Below, piece by piece: positions 25,502 to 32,015 of a stretch of 64,000 nucleotides of DNA; positions within the stretch are counted from its first letter, which is position 1, and the number at the start of each line of letters is the position of its first letter. A program made the position numbers and the translations under genes. Below the pieces are notes generated by a model. It saw only the letters and a list, made by a program, of their open reading frames with translations. It was not told where the DNA came from and did not search any database. The stretch is taken from NCBI GenBank assembly GCA_036835325.1, contig DAITMF010000013.1:1-64000 (forward strand), read 5' to 3'. The DNA comes from CAMCHP01 sp036835325 (GTDB lineage: Bacteria > Bacteroidota > Bacteroidia > Flavobacteriales_D > Sanyastnellaceae).

Positions 25502-26865
25502 TCTTCAGCAGGTGAAATAGGTCGGCGTTGTGCATCGGCACGAGCTATGCCCACCTCAAAAAACCGAGCGAGTTCATCGAGCATGGCCAAGTACATCAAA
25601 TCGGCTTGGAGGGTGTAACCTTCTCGCGTGAAGTGAATTTTGTCGCTTTTGGCCAAACCGCTGTTTTGCCATGCGCCGATTGAACCACGGCCCCCCATGA
25701 CGCTGTACAAATCCCATACTGCGCCTTTGTGTTTGCGCGCAAGCTGCACCATAGCGCTTTGTACTTTGTCACCATTGGGGTTAGGACGGCCTTTGTAGTG
25801 GTTGTCGCTGTTGGTGAGAAAAACAAGGGCAACGTCGGGGTTGATGTGCTTGTACATGGCAACCAGGCTGTCGTAGCGTTCAGTGAATTGTGCGGCATTG
25901 AAACGGTCAGCAGGCACATGGGCGTCGTTTACGCCAATGCCGAAAAAGACGAGGTCTGGTGCGAGGGTTTCAAGCTGGCTCGCCATACCCTCAGACCTCA
26001 GAAAGCTGTAGGTTGAAGCGCCGTTCACGCCAATGTCGTTCCAGGTAATTCCCGCACCAGCTGATGATCCGAGCCATGCGCCATAGACTTCTGAATCGCC
26101 AAGGCTAGTGCTGTCTTTAATGAAGCTGAACGATAGCGTGTCGATTACGGCGTTGAGGTCCCACTGGGTGAATCCATGAACTGAGTCGGTGAAGCTGTGA
26201 ATGACTTTGGCATTTCCGCTCCAGGTTATTTTTGGGTTGGATGGATGGATGGCATGGTACAAACGAACCCGGTCTCCGGCATAGTGGATGCTGTCACCGC
26301 GGTATGCCCAAAGTTTCAATGCTGCACTGTCGGATGCCGTCGTGAGGGTGAAGCCGCTGATGCCCCAACGGCAGATTTCTTTTCTGACGGAGCAGCGGCA
26401 TGCGTTCCATTCACCGCTTGAGCTGCTTCCTGTGAATACGGTACTATTGGTTTTTCCAACCCTGAATGGGACGAGCAATCCGCGCTGGTTCACACTGCCT
26501 GGAGCGAGGTCGTTGAAGAGTTCACGCATGCGGTGGCCAATCATACCTGCCTGAACATGCGAGCCGCCCATGTGCACCACGTTCAGCTCACCTTCGCCGG
26601 TGTAAAGCACATTGGCCATGCGTGACCAAACGAGCTCAAAAGCTTCGCTGCCGCCGGGGTAGGAGAATCCGGCATCCTCGAGTTGCAAAAACGGATACCG
26701 TTCAGCAATCACCGTGCGCCGCGAAGCATTTTGGTAAGCACTTAACGGCGTGGTGCCGGCAAAGGCATCCGGCGAAGCCGAAAAACCCCCATCAACGGCT
26801 AAAGAAACGCCGAGCGCAAGGGCGATGCAAGCAGCAAAGGCGGTGAAGGAGTTAGGGCAATTCAT
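25498..26865 (-). CDS. Exported SGNH hydrolase-fold protein (first of pair)
   Basis: About 455 residues from the ATG at 26865 (an earlier in-frame codon at 27048 would lie deep in the upstream gene and adds non-export sequence). A signal peptide (residues 1-25) is followed by an SGNH domain: block I is VVHMGGSHVQAGM with Ser102 (the usual GDS Asp is Gly), block III is FFGIGVNDAHVP, and block V is SDKIHFTREGY with the catalytic Asp-x-x-His pair. SGNH proteins near MBOAT genes typically transfer or remove acetyl groups on surface glycans in the periplasm. The gene overlaps the next SGNH gene by 14 bases upstream and the MBOAT gene by four bases downstream. The reverse-strand CATCCATCC element at 26229-26252 falls in its coding sequence. 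Confidence 0.88.
   Translation of the reverse strand: MNCPNSFTAFAACIALALGVSLAVDGGFSASPDAFAGTTPLSAYQNASRRTVIAERYPFLQLEDAGFSYPGGSEAFELVWSRMANVLYTGEGELNVVHMGGSHVQAGMIGHRMRELFNDLAPGSVNQRGLLVPFRVGKTNSTVFTGSSSSGEWNACRCSVRKEICRWGISGFTLTTASDSAALKLWAYRGDSIHYAGDRVRLYHAIHPSNPKITWSGNAKVIHSFTDSVHGFTQWDLNAVIDTLSFSFIKDSTSLGDSEVYGAWLGSSAGAGITWNDIGVNGASTYSFLRSEGMASQLETLAPDLVFFGIGVNDAHVPADRFNAAQFTERYDSLVAMYKHINPDVALVFLTNSDNHYKGRPNPNGDKVQSAMVQLARKHKGAVWDLYSVMGGRGSIGAWQNSGLAKSDKIHFTREGYTLQADLMYLAMLDELARFFEVGIARADAQRRPISPAEE
26229..26252 (-). repeat. CATCCATCC/A-tract element inside SGNH gene
   Basis: Minus strand reads CCATCCATCCATCC, then AACCC and five A. It is translated as AIHPSNPK within the SGNH protein. 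Confidence 0.6.
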
Positions 26866-28348
26866 CGGTATTTTTCTCAGCATCAAACAAAGCGCGTACC
26901 AACAATTCGGCCACGCGCAAAGCGCCCTTCGGCGTGAAGTGCACATAATCGGTGCCGGCCAGCGGCGGATCAGCTGAAACCCAAGCCTCCATAGAGTTGC
27001 GGCCGCCCATGACTTCGTACAAATCCCAGTACCCACAACCCGTTTCAAAGGCGGCTTTTTTAAGTTCGTCGCGCACCGTTTCGAGCATGGGGTAGGTCAC
27101 GAAGGCGTCGCCAACCTTGTGCGCCATGTCTGACGGACCAATCAGCAAAATGGGCGTTTCGGGCAGCAACTCTTGGAAGAGCCTGATTTGGCTTTGAATC
27201 CAACGGCCATAATTCTCAGCAGCAACGCTGTCTTTGACGTAGGGTACGGTATTGCCTCCGTACTGCAAGATGACCATTCCAACGGGGTCTTCGCGCAGGC
27301 GGCGGCCCAGTTGGCCACGGTCCATTTTGCGAAAAATAGTACCTGAACTGCCCCGCATGCCGATGTTATCAACCTGAATGCCCGAATTGCCTTCGAAGCC
27401 TACGGCGTAGCATTCAACAGGACCTCCATCGAAGACGAAACGCAGTTCACCTGAATTTGACGACAATGCCCACGTGAGTGTGCGTTGCGCCGAATCAACG
27501 GGCAATCGGTGGCTCGAGAAGAGCGAATCGCCAACAAACACACTCAGTTTGGCTTCGCGGGTATAGTTGCCGTAAAGCAGCTTAACTTGTTCGAAATTGG
27601 CCGCTCGGCCGTAGGCCATGCCTGATTTTCTGAAGCGCAACTCTGCCTCGCTGCTGTCGTAGGTGGCGAAGGTGCCCAAGGGAGCGTAGCGCGAATGGGT
27701 GATTGACGTGTCGAGCTTTCCGTAGATGGTGTAGCGTTTCCAGTTGGCCGATGCGCTTTGTTTTACTGCTCCCGTAGGCACCACCTCCACCGCAGGAACC
27801 CAGCCTGCACCGGCACCCCCGAAACGTTTTTGCAGTTCGTTTCGCAGGTAGTTGGTGATGCGATCGGTTTCAATTTGCGAGTCGCCGTAATGAAGCACAC
27901 GCAGTTTTCCACCCGATTTGGGCAACGACCTGGCACGCTCAAAAAAGCGGGAGAGGTGCTTGAAGCCGTTCGTGCCTGACTGAATCCTCATCCGTTCTTT
28001 GGCAAGGCTCAGTTGTGCAAGGGCTGCGCTGTCAGCATCAGGCGGAAAGCCCCCTTGGGTTAAGAGGCTGGGGTCAATGCTTCGGTCAATGCCTGAGTCG
28101 TTGGTGCTGTCAGTTGTTTCATTGAGCAACGGGGTGTACTGATCAAGAAAATCAGCGGCATCAACAATCCCTTCTTTTTCAACGGGTTGTAAGAAGTTTT
28201 CGAACCGTGAGAAGCTTAGCCGGGTATCACCCCAAAGCGCAATGCCTTCTTCGGGAATGGCCAACATCAGCACAGCGCAACCCGCACCTATGAGCAGGAG
28301 AACTTTCAGCGTGAAGAGTGGTGATACCGGCTGGTTGTTTGCGTTCAC
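26852..28348 (-). CDS. Membrane-anchored SGNH hydrolase-fold protein (second of pair)
   Basis: About 498 residues starting with GTG at 28346-28348, inside a GTGA overlap with the LysM gene stop. A single N-terminal helix (about residues 12-31) anchors it with the bulk in the periplasm. A linker (about 45-130) precedes the SGNH domain: block I LRVLHYGDSQIETDRI with Ser157, block II region YAVGFEGNSGIQVDNIGMRG, block III VILQYGGNTVP, and block V TDYVHFTPKGALR with the Asp and His. It resembles AlgX/PatB-type acetyl transferases or esterases more than secreted lipases. Translational coupling to both neighbours implies one system. Confidence 0.9.
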   Translation of the reverse strand: MNANNQPVSPLFTLKVLLLIGAGCAVLMLAIPEEGIALWGDTRLSFSRFENFLQPVEKEGIVDAADFLDQYTPLLNETTDSTNDSGIDRSIDPSLLTQGGFPPDADSAALAQLSLAKERMRIQSGTNGFKHLSRFFERARSLPKSGGKLRVLHYGDSQIETDRITNYLRNELQKRFGGAGAGWVPAVEVVPTGAVKQSASANWKRYTIYGKLDTSITHSRYAPLGTFATYDSSEAELRFRKSGMAYGRAANFEQVKLLYGNYTREAKLSVFVGDSLFSSHRLPVDSAQRTLTWALSSNSGELRFVFDGGPVECYAVGFEGNSGIQVDNIGMRGSSGTIFRKMDRGQLGRRLREDPVGMVILQYGGNTVPYVKDSVAAENYGRWIQSQIRLFQELLPETPILLIGPSDMAHKVGDAFVTYPMLETVRDELKKAAFETGCGYWDLYEVMGGRNSMEAWVSADPPLAGTDYVHFTPKGALRVAELLVRALFDAEKNTDELP

Positions 28349-29709
28349 GGTAGGTAGATGATCAATTTCATGCCCGGACGAATCGACGCGCCGACGCTGT
28401 TCCATTCCATAATGTCATCGGCGCTCACTCCTGGATACTTTCGCGCGATGAGCCAGAGCGAGTCACCTTCTTTGACGGTGTATTCGAGTGACTGTCCTCG
28501 CGCCATCGGAGAATCTTCTACGGGGGCCAGCTTAGGCGCCTCCTGTGCCACCAGCGCGGCTTCACGAGCAAAGATGGTGAGCACTTGGCCAACGTTGATG
28601 CGGTCGCTTCGCAAGTTGTTCCACGCCATTAAATCGCTTACCCGAACGCCGAAGCGACGGGCGATGGCTCCGAGCACATCGCCGCTGCGCACCTTGTAAG
28701 TCGTTGCAGCAGTTTCAGCAACGGAGCTTGCGGGCGTTACATCTTTTTTGGCGGGTACAAAGGCGTAGGCAGAATCGCTCAATGCCTCGAATGCCAGTGC
28801 CGCACTTTTGGAGAGCACAACGGGCAAACGGTCGTCGGGCAACAGCACTTGATTGGTGAACCATGGGTGCAAAGCAGCGAGGGTTTCGGCCTCCATTCCA
28901 AGAACGCTCTGAACAGCGTCGAAGCGCAGGGTATCGGTCAGTTCAACTTCTTCAAATTCGGTGAGAAAGTGCACCCAGGCGCTAGCTGAGCCTCCGCGAT
29001 CGGTGTGTTGCAGCAAGCGCATGCCCACTTTTAGGCAGCCGAGGTAGTCGATCAATGCTTGGTCACCGGTGCCTGGTTCGCAGCGATCGGCATAGGCCAT
29101 GCCAAAACGCAGGGCGATGGCCACGCGCACCGGGTCGTTGTGGTAACGTTGGTCGAGCAACGCCAAGAGCACAACTGCCGCGTTGGTCGCTTGTGCAGGA
29201 GACTTGCGCTCATCGATGAAACGTGTAACTTTTAGTCCGCTTATGCGGGCATTCAAGCGGTCAAAAGCCCACAGCCCTGCTCGGTTCAGATCTTCGTAAT
29301 GCGGATTCATGCCCGATAAGGCTACAGGCAGCCAGGCATATTCCAAATTGAGGTCATTTTCGGTGAGCAGTTGCTCAATTAAGGGCACATACAAATCGGC
29401 AGTTACGCCGGCAGCCTTGTAAACCGTGCAATCGTCGGCGAAAAAGCGCGAAACCCATTTGGAATCGATTGCGGGGTCGTTGACCCATTCATCCAACCCC
29501 AAACTGAGTGCACCCGGAGCCGGCAATTCATTGCTGAGCTGGGGAAGGCAGGGCAGGGCAGGGGCTTCACGTTTGATGAACAGCTTGGCAAACGACTGAC
29601 GACCTGCCAGTTCGAGCACAGCCCCTTGGTGCGATTGAGCCCAAGAAACGGCGCTAACCAGCGCGAAAAACGCGAAAAACGCAGGACACATAACGGTTGA
29701 GCGCGGCAT
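28345..29709 (-). CDS. LysM protein with degenerate lytic transglycosylase domain
   Basis: A 454-residue exported protein. After a signal peptide (ending SAVSWAQS) residues 85-210 align with the MltD-type lytic transglycosylase domain (LNLEYAWLPVALSGMNPHYED, RAGLWAFDRLNARISGLK, IDERKSPAQATNAA). In active MltD-type enzymes the segment reads LP..ESA..P; here the catalytic Glu is Leu (PVALSGM), and the later AAYNSGEG substrate loop is absent, so the domain is very probably not catalytic. Two LysM modules (about residues 336-380 and 408-454) bind peptidoglycan. Encoded first in the minus-strand unit, it likely tethers the O-acetylation machinery to the wall; this is inference. Confidence 0.88.
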   Translation of the reverse strand: MPRSTVMCPAFFAFFALVSAVSWAQSHQGAVLELAGRQSFAKLFIKREAPALPCLPQLSNELPAPGALSLGLDEWVNDPAIDSKWVSRFFADDCTVYKAAGVTADLYVPLIEQLLTENDLNLEYAWLPVALSGMNPHYEDLNRAGLWAFDRLNARISGLKVTRFIDERKSPAQATNAAVVLLALLDQRYHNDPVRVAIALRFGMAYADRCEPGTGDQALIDYLGCLKVGMRLLQHTDRGGSASAWVHFLTEFEEVELTDTLRFDAVQSVLGMEAETLAALHPWFTNQVLLPDDRLPVVLSKSAALAFEALSDSAYAFVPAKKDVTPASSVAETAATTYKVRSGDVLGAIARRFGVRVSDLMAWNNLRSDRINVGQVLTIFAREAALVAQEAPKLAPVEDSPMARGQSLEYTVKEGDSLWLIARKYPGVSADDIMEWNSVGASIRPGMKLIIYLP

Positions 29710-29816
29710 CGCTGCGAAGTTAAATGAAACTATCAGACGCTATCTTACAAACCCGGCGTGATATCAACGTATATGTGTACACAAACACACCGTACCGAGG
29801 TTTTCTCAAATCTCTG

Positions 29817-29824
29817 TAAGTTTG
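29817..29824 (+). promoter_or_regulatory. Candidate -7 box (TAAGTTTG) for the LytTR gene
   Basis: Matches TAnnTTTG, 16 bases before the ATG at 29841, in the divergent gap with the LysM gene. Confidence 0.45.
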
Positions 29825-29840
29825 AAAACGCACCGAGAAT

Positions 29841-30536
29841 ATGAATTGTTTGATTGTTGATGACGATAAGATGTCGCGCTCTTCGCTTGAGTTTATCTGC
29901 TCTCGCATTGATGGCGTGAACACCACCACAGTGAGCAGTGCGCTAGAAGCCTCGCGCTTATTGAATTCGCAAACGTTTGATCTGATTTTTCTCGACATCG
30001 AAATGCCTGAGATGAACGGGTTAGACTTGATCCGGTTCTCAAAGCGCATGCCGCCCATTATCATCACTTCGGCCAACACGAAGTACGCGTTTGATGCATT
30101 TCAGCTCGATGCGGTCGACTACTTGGCCAAGCCGCTAACCTTGCCACGTGTTATGAAAGCCATTACCAAGGTCAGTGCCTTGTCAGAGCTCTCATCAAAC
30201 AATACGGTTCAGCCGGTTGGCGACAGCAGCGTGTTTATTCGCGTTGACGGAAAGCACATCAAACTCGATTTCAACGACATTTTCGTTGTTGAGAGCATGC
30301 GCGACTACGTAATGTTTCGCACCGAGAAGAGCCGGTTTATTGTGCACAGCACCTTGAAGAACATCGAAGAACGCTTGGGCCATGACCGCCGGTTCTTGAA
30401 AATTCACCGCTCGTTCATTATCAACACCGATACCATCACCGACTTCGATGAGCGTTCTGTGGTGTGCGGGCCCTACAACATTCCGGTATCGCGGTCAAAC
30501 CGTACCGTTTTGCAGAAGCACCTGAGCTCGTTCTAG
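29841..30536 (+). CDS. LytTR-type response regulator
   Basis: A 231-residue two-domain regulator. The receiver domain (about residues 1-118) has the acidic pocket VDDDK, phosphoacceptor Asp52 in FLDIEMPEMNGLDL, Thr/Ser at ITSANTKYAF and Lys in DYLAKPLTLPR. The C-terminal LytTR domain (about 130-231) has the typical FIRVDGKHIKLDFNDIFVVES, RFIVHSTLKNIEE and FLKIHRSFIINTD motifs and binds DNA through its beta-rich fold. The partner is usually a 7TM or LytS-type kinase; none is adjacent. It is expressed alone, divergent from the LysM cluster, so it may regulate that cluster, though nothing in the sequence proves this. A hairpin follows its stop. Confidence 0.95.
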   Translation: MNCLIVDDDKMSRSSLEFICSRIDGVNTTTVSSALEASRLLNSQTFDLIFLDIEMPEMNGLDLIRFSKRMPPIIITSANTKYAFDAFQLDAVDYLAKPLTLPRVMKAITKVSALSELSSNNTVQPVGDSSVFIRVDGKHIKLDFNDIFVVESMRDYVMFRTEKSRFIVHSTLKNIEERLGHDRRFLKIHRSFIINTDTITDFDERSVVCGPYNIPVSRSNRTVLQKHLSSF

Positions 30537-30551
30537 GCCGTGAAATGAAAA

Positions 30552-30575
30552 AAGCCACCCCCGAAAGAGTGGCTT
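30552..30575. terminator. Hairpin terminator after the LytTR gene
   Basis: AAGCCAC pairs with GTGGCTT around a ten-base loop, 15 bases after the regulator stop. On the minus strand the stem is followed by TTTTTT, so it is stronger in that direction; it may act bidirectionally. Confidence 0.55.
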
Positions 30576-30958
30576 CACTAACCAATGATGTCCTATTGCT
30601 ATCAGTACTCACGTCTGATTACCGTAGGCATGACACTCAAAGATGTGCATTTTGCGTCGTAATCGCAAACTTCCGCGACGGAATAGGAATTGTCCTACAC
30701 GAATACCTGTAAAAATACGTCGGTAGTACATCTTCCAGTTTTTGACCTTTAGCATGGCTGAGGGTCTTTTTTTTGGGGATGGATGGACGGTCTTCGACGC
30801 GGTACTCGCCCGTATACACCTGTCTGCTTCGTTCGGCGCTGTGTGACCTGAGGTCTTGGAAGGATGCTGATTTAGGTGTAAAGCTTTGGATTCATTGAAA
30901 GTAATGAACTGTATGGATAACAATTCATTATAGCTTTAATGATAATTTATTTGTCGCG
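30576..30958. other. 383-base intergenic region without a recognised gene
   Basis: Between the LytTR terminator and the stop of the SRPBCC gene. No credible ORF: the longest minus-strand frame starts at TTG and is basic low-quality sequence partly made of the CATCCATCC element. It contains one element copy (30767-30786). I found no tRNA or known riboswitch motif. It could hold an unrecognised small RNA or simply be the 3' region of the minus-strand SRPBCC/YkuK transcripts ending at the hairpin at 30552-30575. Confidence 0.4.
30767..30786 (-). repeat. CATCCATCC/A-tract element
   Basis: Minus strand reads CCATCCATCCCC followed by eight A, in a noncoding stretch. Confidence 0.65.
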
Positions 30959-31450
30959 TTAAATTGCCCAGCTTTTGTTCTCCGCCGGTGATGCTCCGGG
31001 GAAGATATCCTGAAGAATTTTACCGCGGTGTTCGAAAATGCCATCGACTTTTTTGCGCACAAAGCCCGATGCCACGAGCTCGCCCGCCCATCCGCCCGGG
31101 AGGGCGAAATGAAGAACATCCTCCATCAAAACACCCTCATCGTTTTCGGTAAAACGGTGCTGGTGGTGCCAAAACCGGTACGGACCGAAGCGCTGTTCAT
31201 CAATGAAGTACTGCTTGTCAACGCATTGGGTTATCTCGGTCACCCACAGCATGGGAATGTTCATGATGGGGCGAATGCGGTAGGTGATCAATTGGCCGGC
31301 GAAGGTGCGCTCACCCGATCCGCTTAAGATTTCAAAGCTCAGGTCGTCGGGCGTGATGCGATCAAGGTTCTCAGGCACCGAGAAAAAGTTCCAGGCTTCA
31401 TCAAGGCTGACCGGCAATTGCTGCCGCGAATGGAGGGTAAAGATTTTCAT
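30959..31450 (-). CDS. SRPBCC (START-superfamily) protein
   Basis: A 163-residue ligand-binding-fold protein of the SRPBCC/polyketide cyclase-like group: VSLDEAWNFFSVPENLDRITPDDL at the start, the PIMNIPMLWVTEI strand and the FWHHQHRF and DVLHFALPGGWAGEL segments match members often annotated as cell-division inhibitor-like. The fold binds hydrophobic ligands; no substrate can be assigned. The ATG at 31450 (MKIFTL) is preferred to an in-frame TTG two codons earlier. It lies 31 bases downstream of the YkuK-like gene on the same strand and may be co-transcribed with it. Confidence 0.8.
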   Translation of the reverse strand: MKIFTLHSRQQLPVSLDEAWNFFSVPENLDRITPDDLSFEILSGSGERTFAGQLITYRIRPIMNIPMLWVTEITQCVDKQYFIDEQRFGPYRFWHHQHRFTENDEGVLMEDVLHFALPGGWAGELVASGFVRKKVDGIFEHRGKILQDIFPGASPAENKSWAI

Positions 31451-31481
31451 ACCCAATTAACCGTCGGAGGGCACTGCGGGT

Positions 31482-31955
31482 TCACCGCTGGCACATCACA
31501 TTTGCAGCCCACGCAGCCATTAAGAGTTCCGGTTTCGCAGCACTCTTGAATCCGAGCGACTGAATGTAGCCACTGCTCGCGCTTAAAAGTTTGTGCGAAC
31601 TGAAGTCGGGGTCAGAGTTAAAATCCAAATCGATGCGCGCCACATTGAGCTTGCATGTGTCGCGAAGAAAGCACGCCACTTCAACCGAACGCTCGGTTTC
31701 GCCCCAGAGTTTCGTCCAGATATCCGAAATGCGTGCGACGCGTTCTTTACGGTACACCACGTGTGCTCCCATGCCCGGAAAGCGCATAACCACGGCCGTA
31801 ACATACACTGTTTGACGTCCGAGATTTTGGCTATCACTGCCTACGTAGAGCGCACACTCCGGATGCGCAGCCATAAAAGCCGGCACGTAGGTGTGAAGGT
31901 CAACCTTCTCTTGGCTGTCCATCAAACGAAACGGCTTGGCTATTGCGGCGTTCAT
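31482..31955 (-). CDS. RNase H-fold protein, DUF458/YkuK family
   Basis: A 157-residue protein of the YkuK (DUF458) family. The pattern ALYVGSDSQNLGRQTVYVTAVVM at residues 36-58 has the first Asp of an RNase H-like core, and IDLDFNSDPDFSSHKLLSASSGYIQSLGF near the end carries further acidic residues and the conserved G-Y segment. An RNase H-like fold is accepted for this family, but no enzymatic role has been shown. Its ATG is divergent from the M1 peptidase gene 60 bases away. Confidence 0.8.
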   Translation of the reverse strand: MNAAIAKPFRLMDSQEKVDLHTYVPAFMAAHPECALYVGSDSQNLGRQTVYVTAVVMRFPGMGAHVVYRKERVARISDIWTKLWGETERSVEVACFLRDTCKLNVARIDLDFNSDPDFSSHKLLSASSGYIQSLGFKSAAKPELLMAAWAANVMCQR

Positions 31956-31994
31956 GCACTAAAGGTCAGTGATTTAGCTAACACCTACAATCAC

Positions 31995-32002
31995 TATCTT
32001 TG
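31995..32002 (+). promoter_or_regulatory. Candidate -7 box (TATCTTTG) for the M1 peptidase gene
   Basis: Matches TAnnTTTG; the first ATG of the peptidase is at 32016, 13 bases after the box. Confidence 0.5.
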
Positions 32003-32015
32003 TTTCTTACCTGGA

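Noticed and set aside
30609..30923. 104-residue minus-strand frame
   Set aside because: Begins at TTG, is unusually basic and partly made of the CATCCATCC element; no conserved feature.
31593..32015. N-terminal extension of the M1 peptidase frame
   Set aside because: Lies antisense to the YkuK-like gene and would put a signal peptide 140 residues inside; the start at 32016 fits better.
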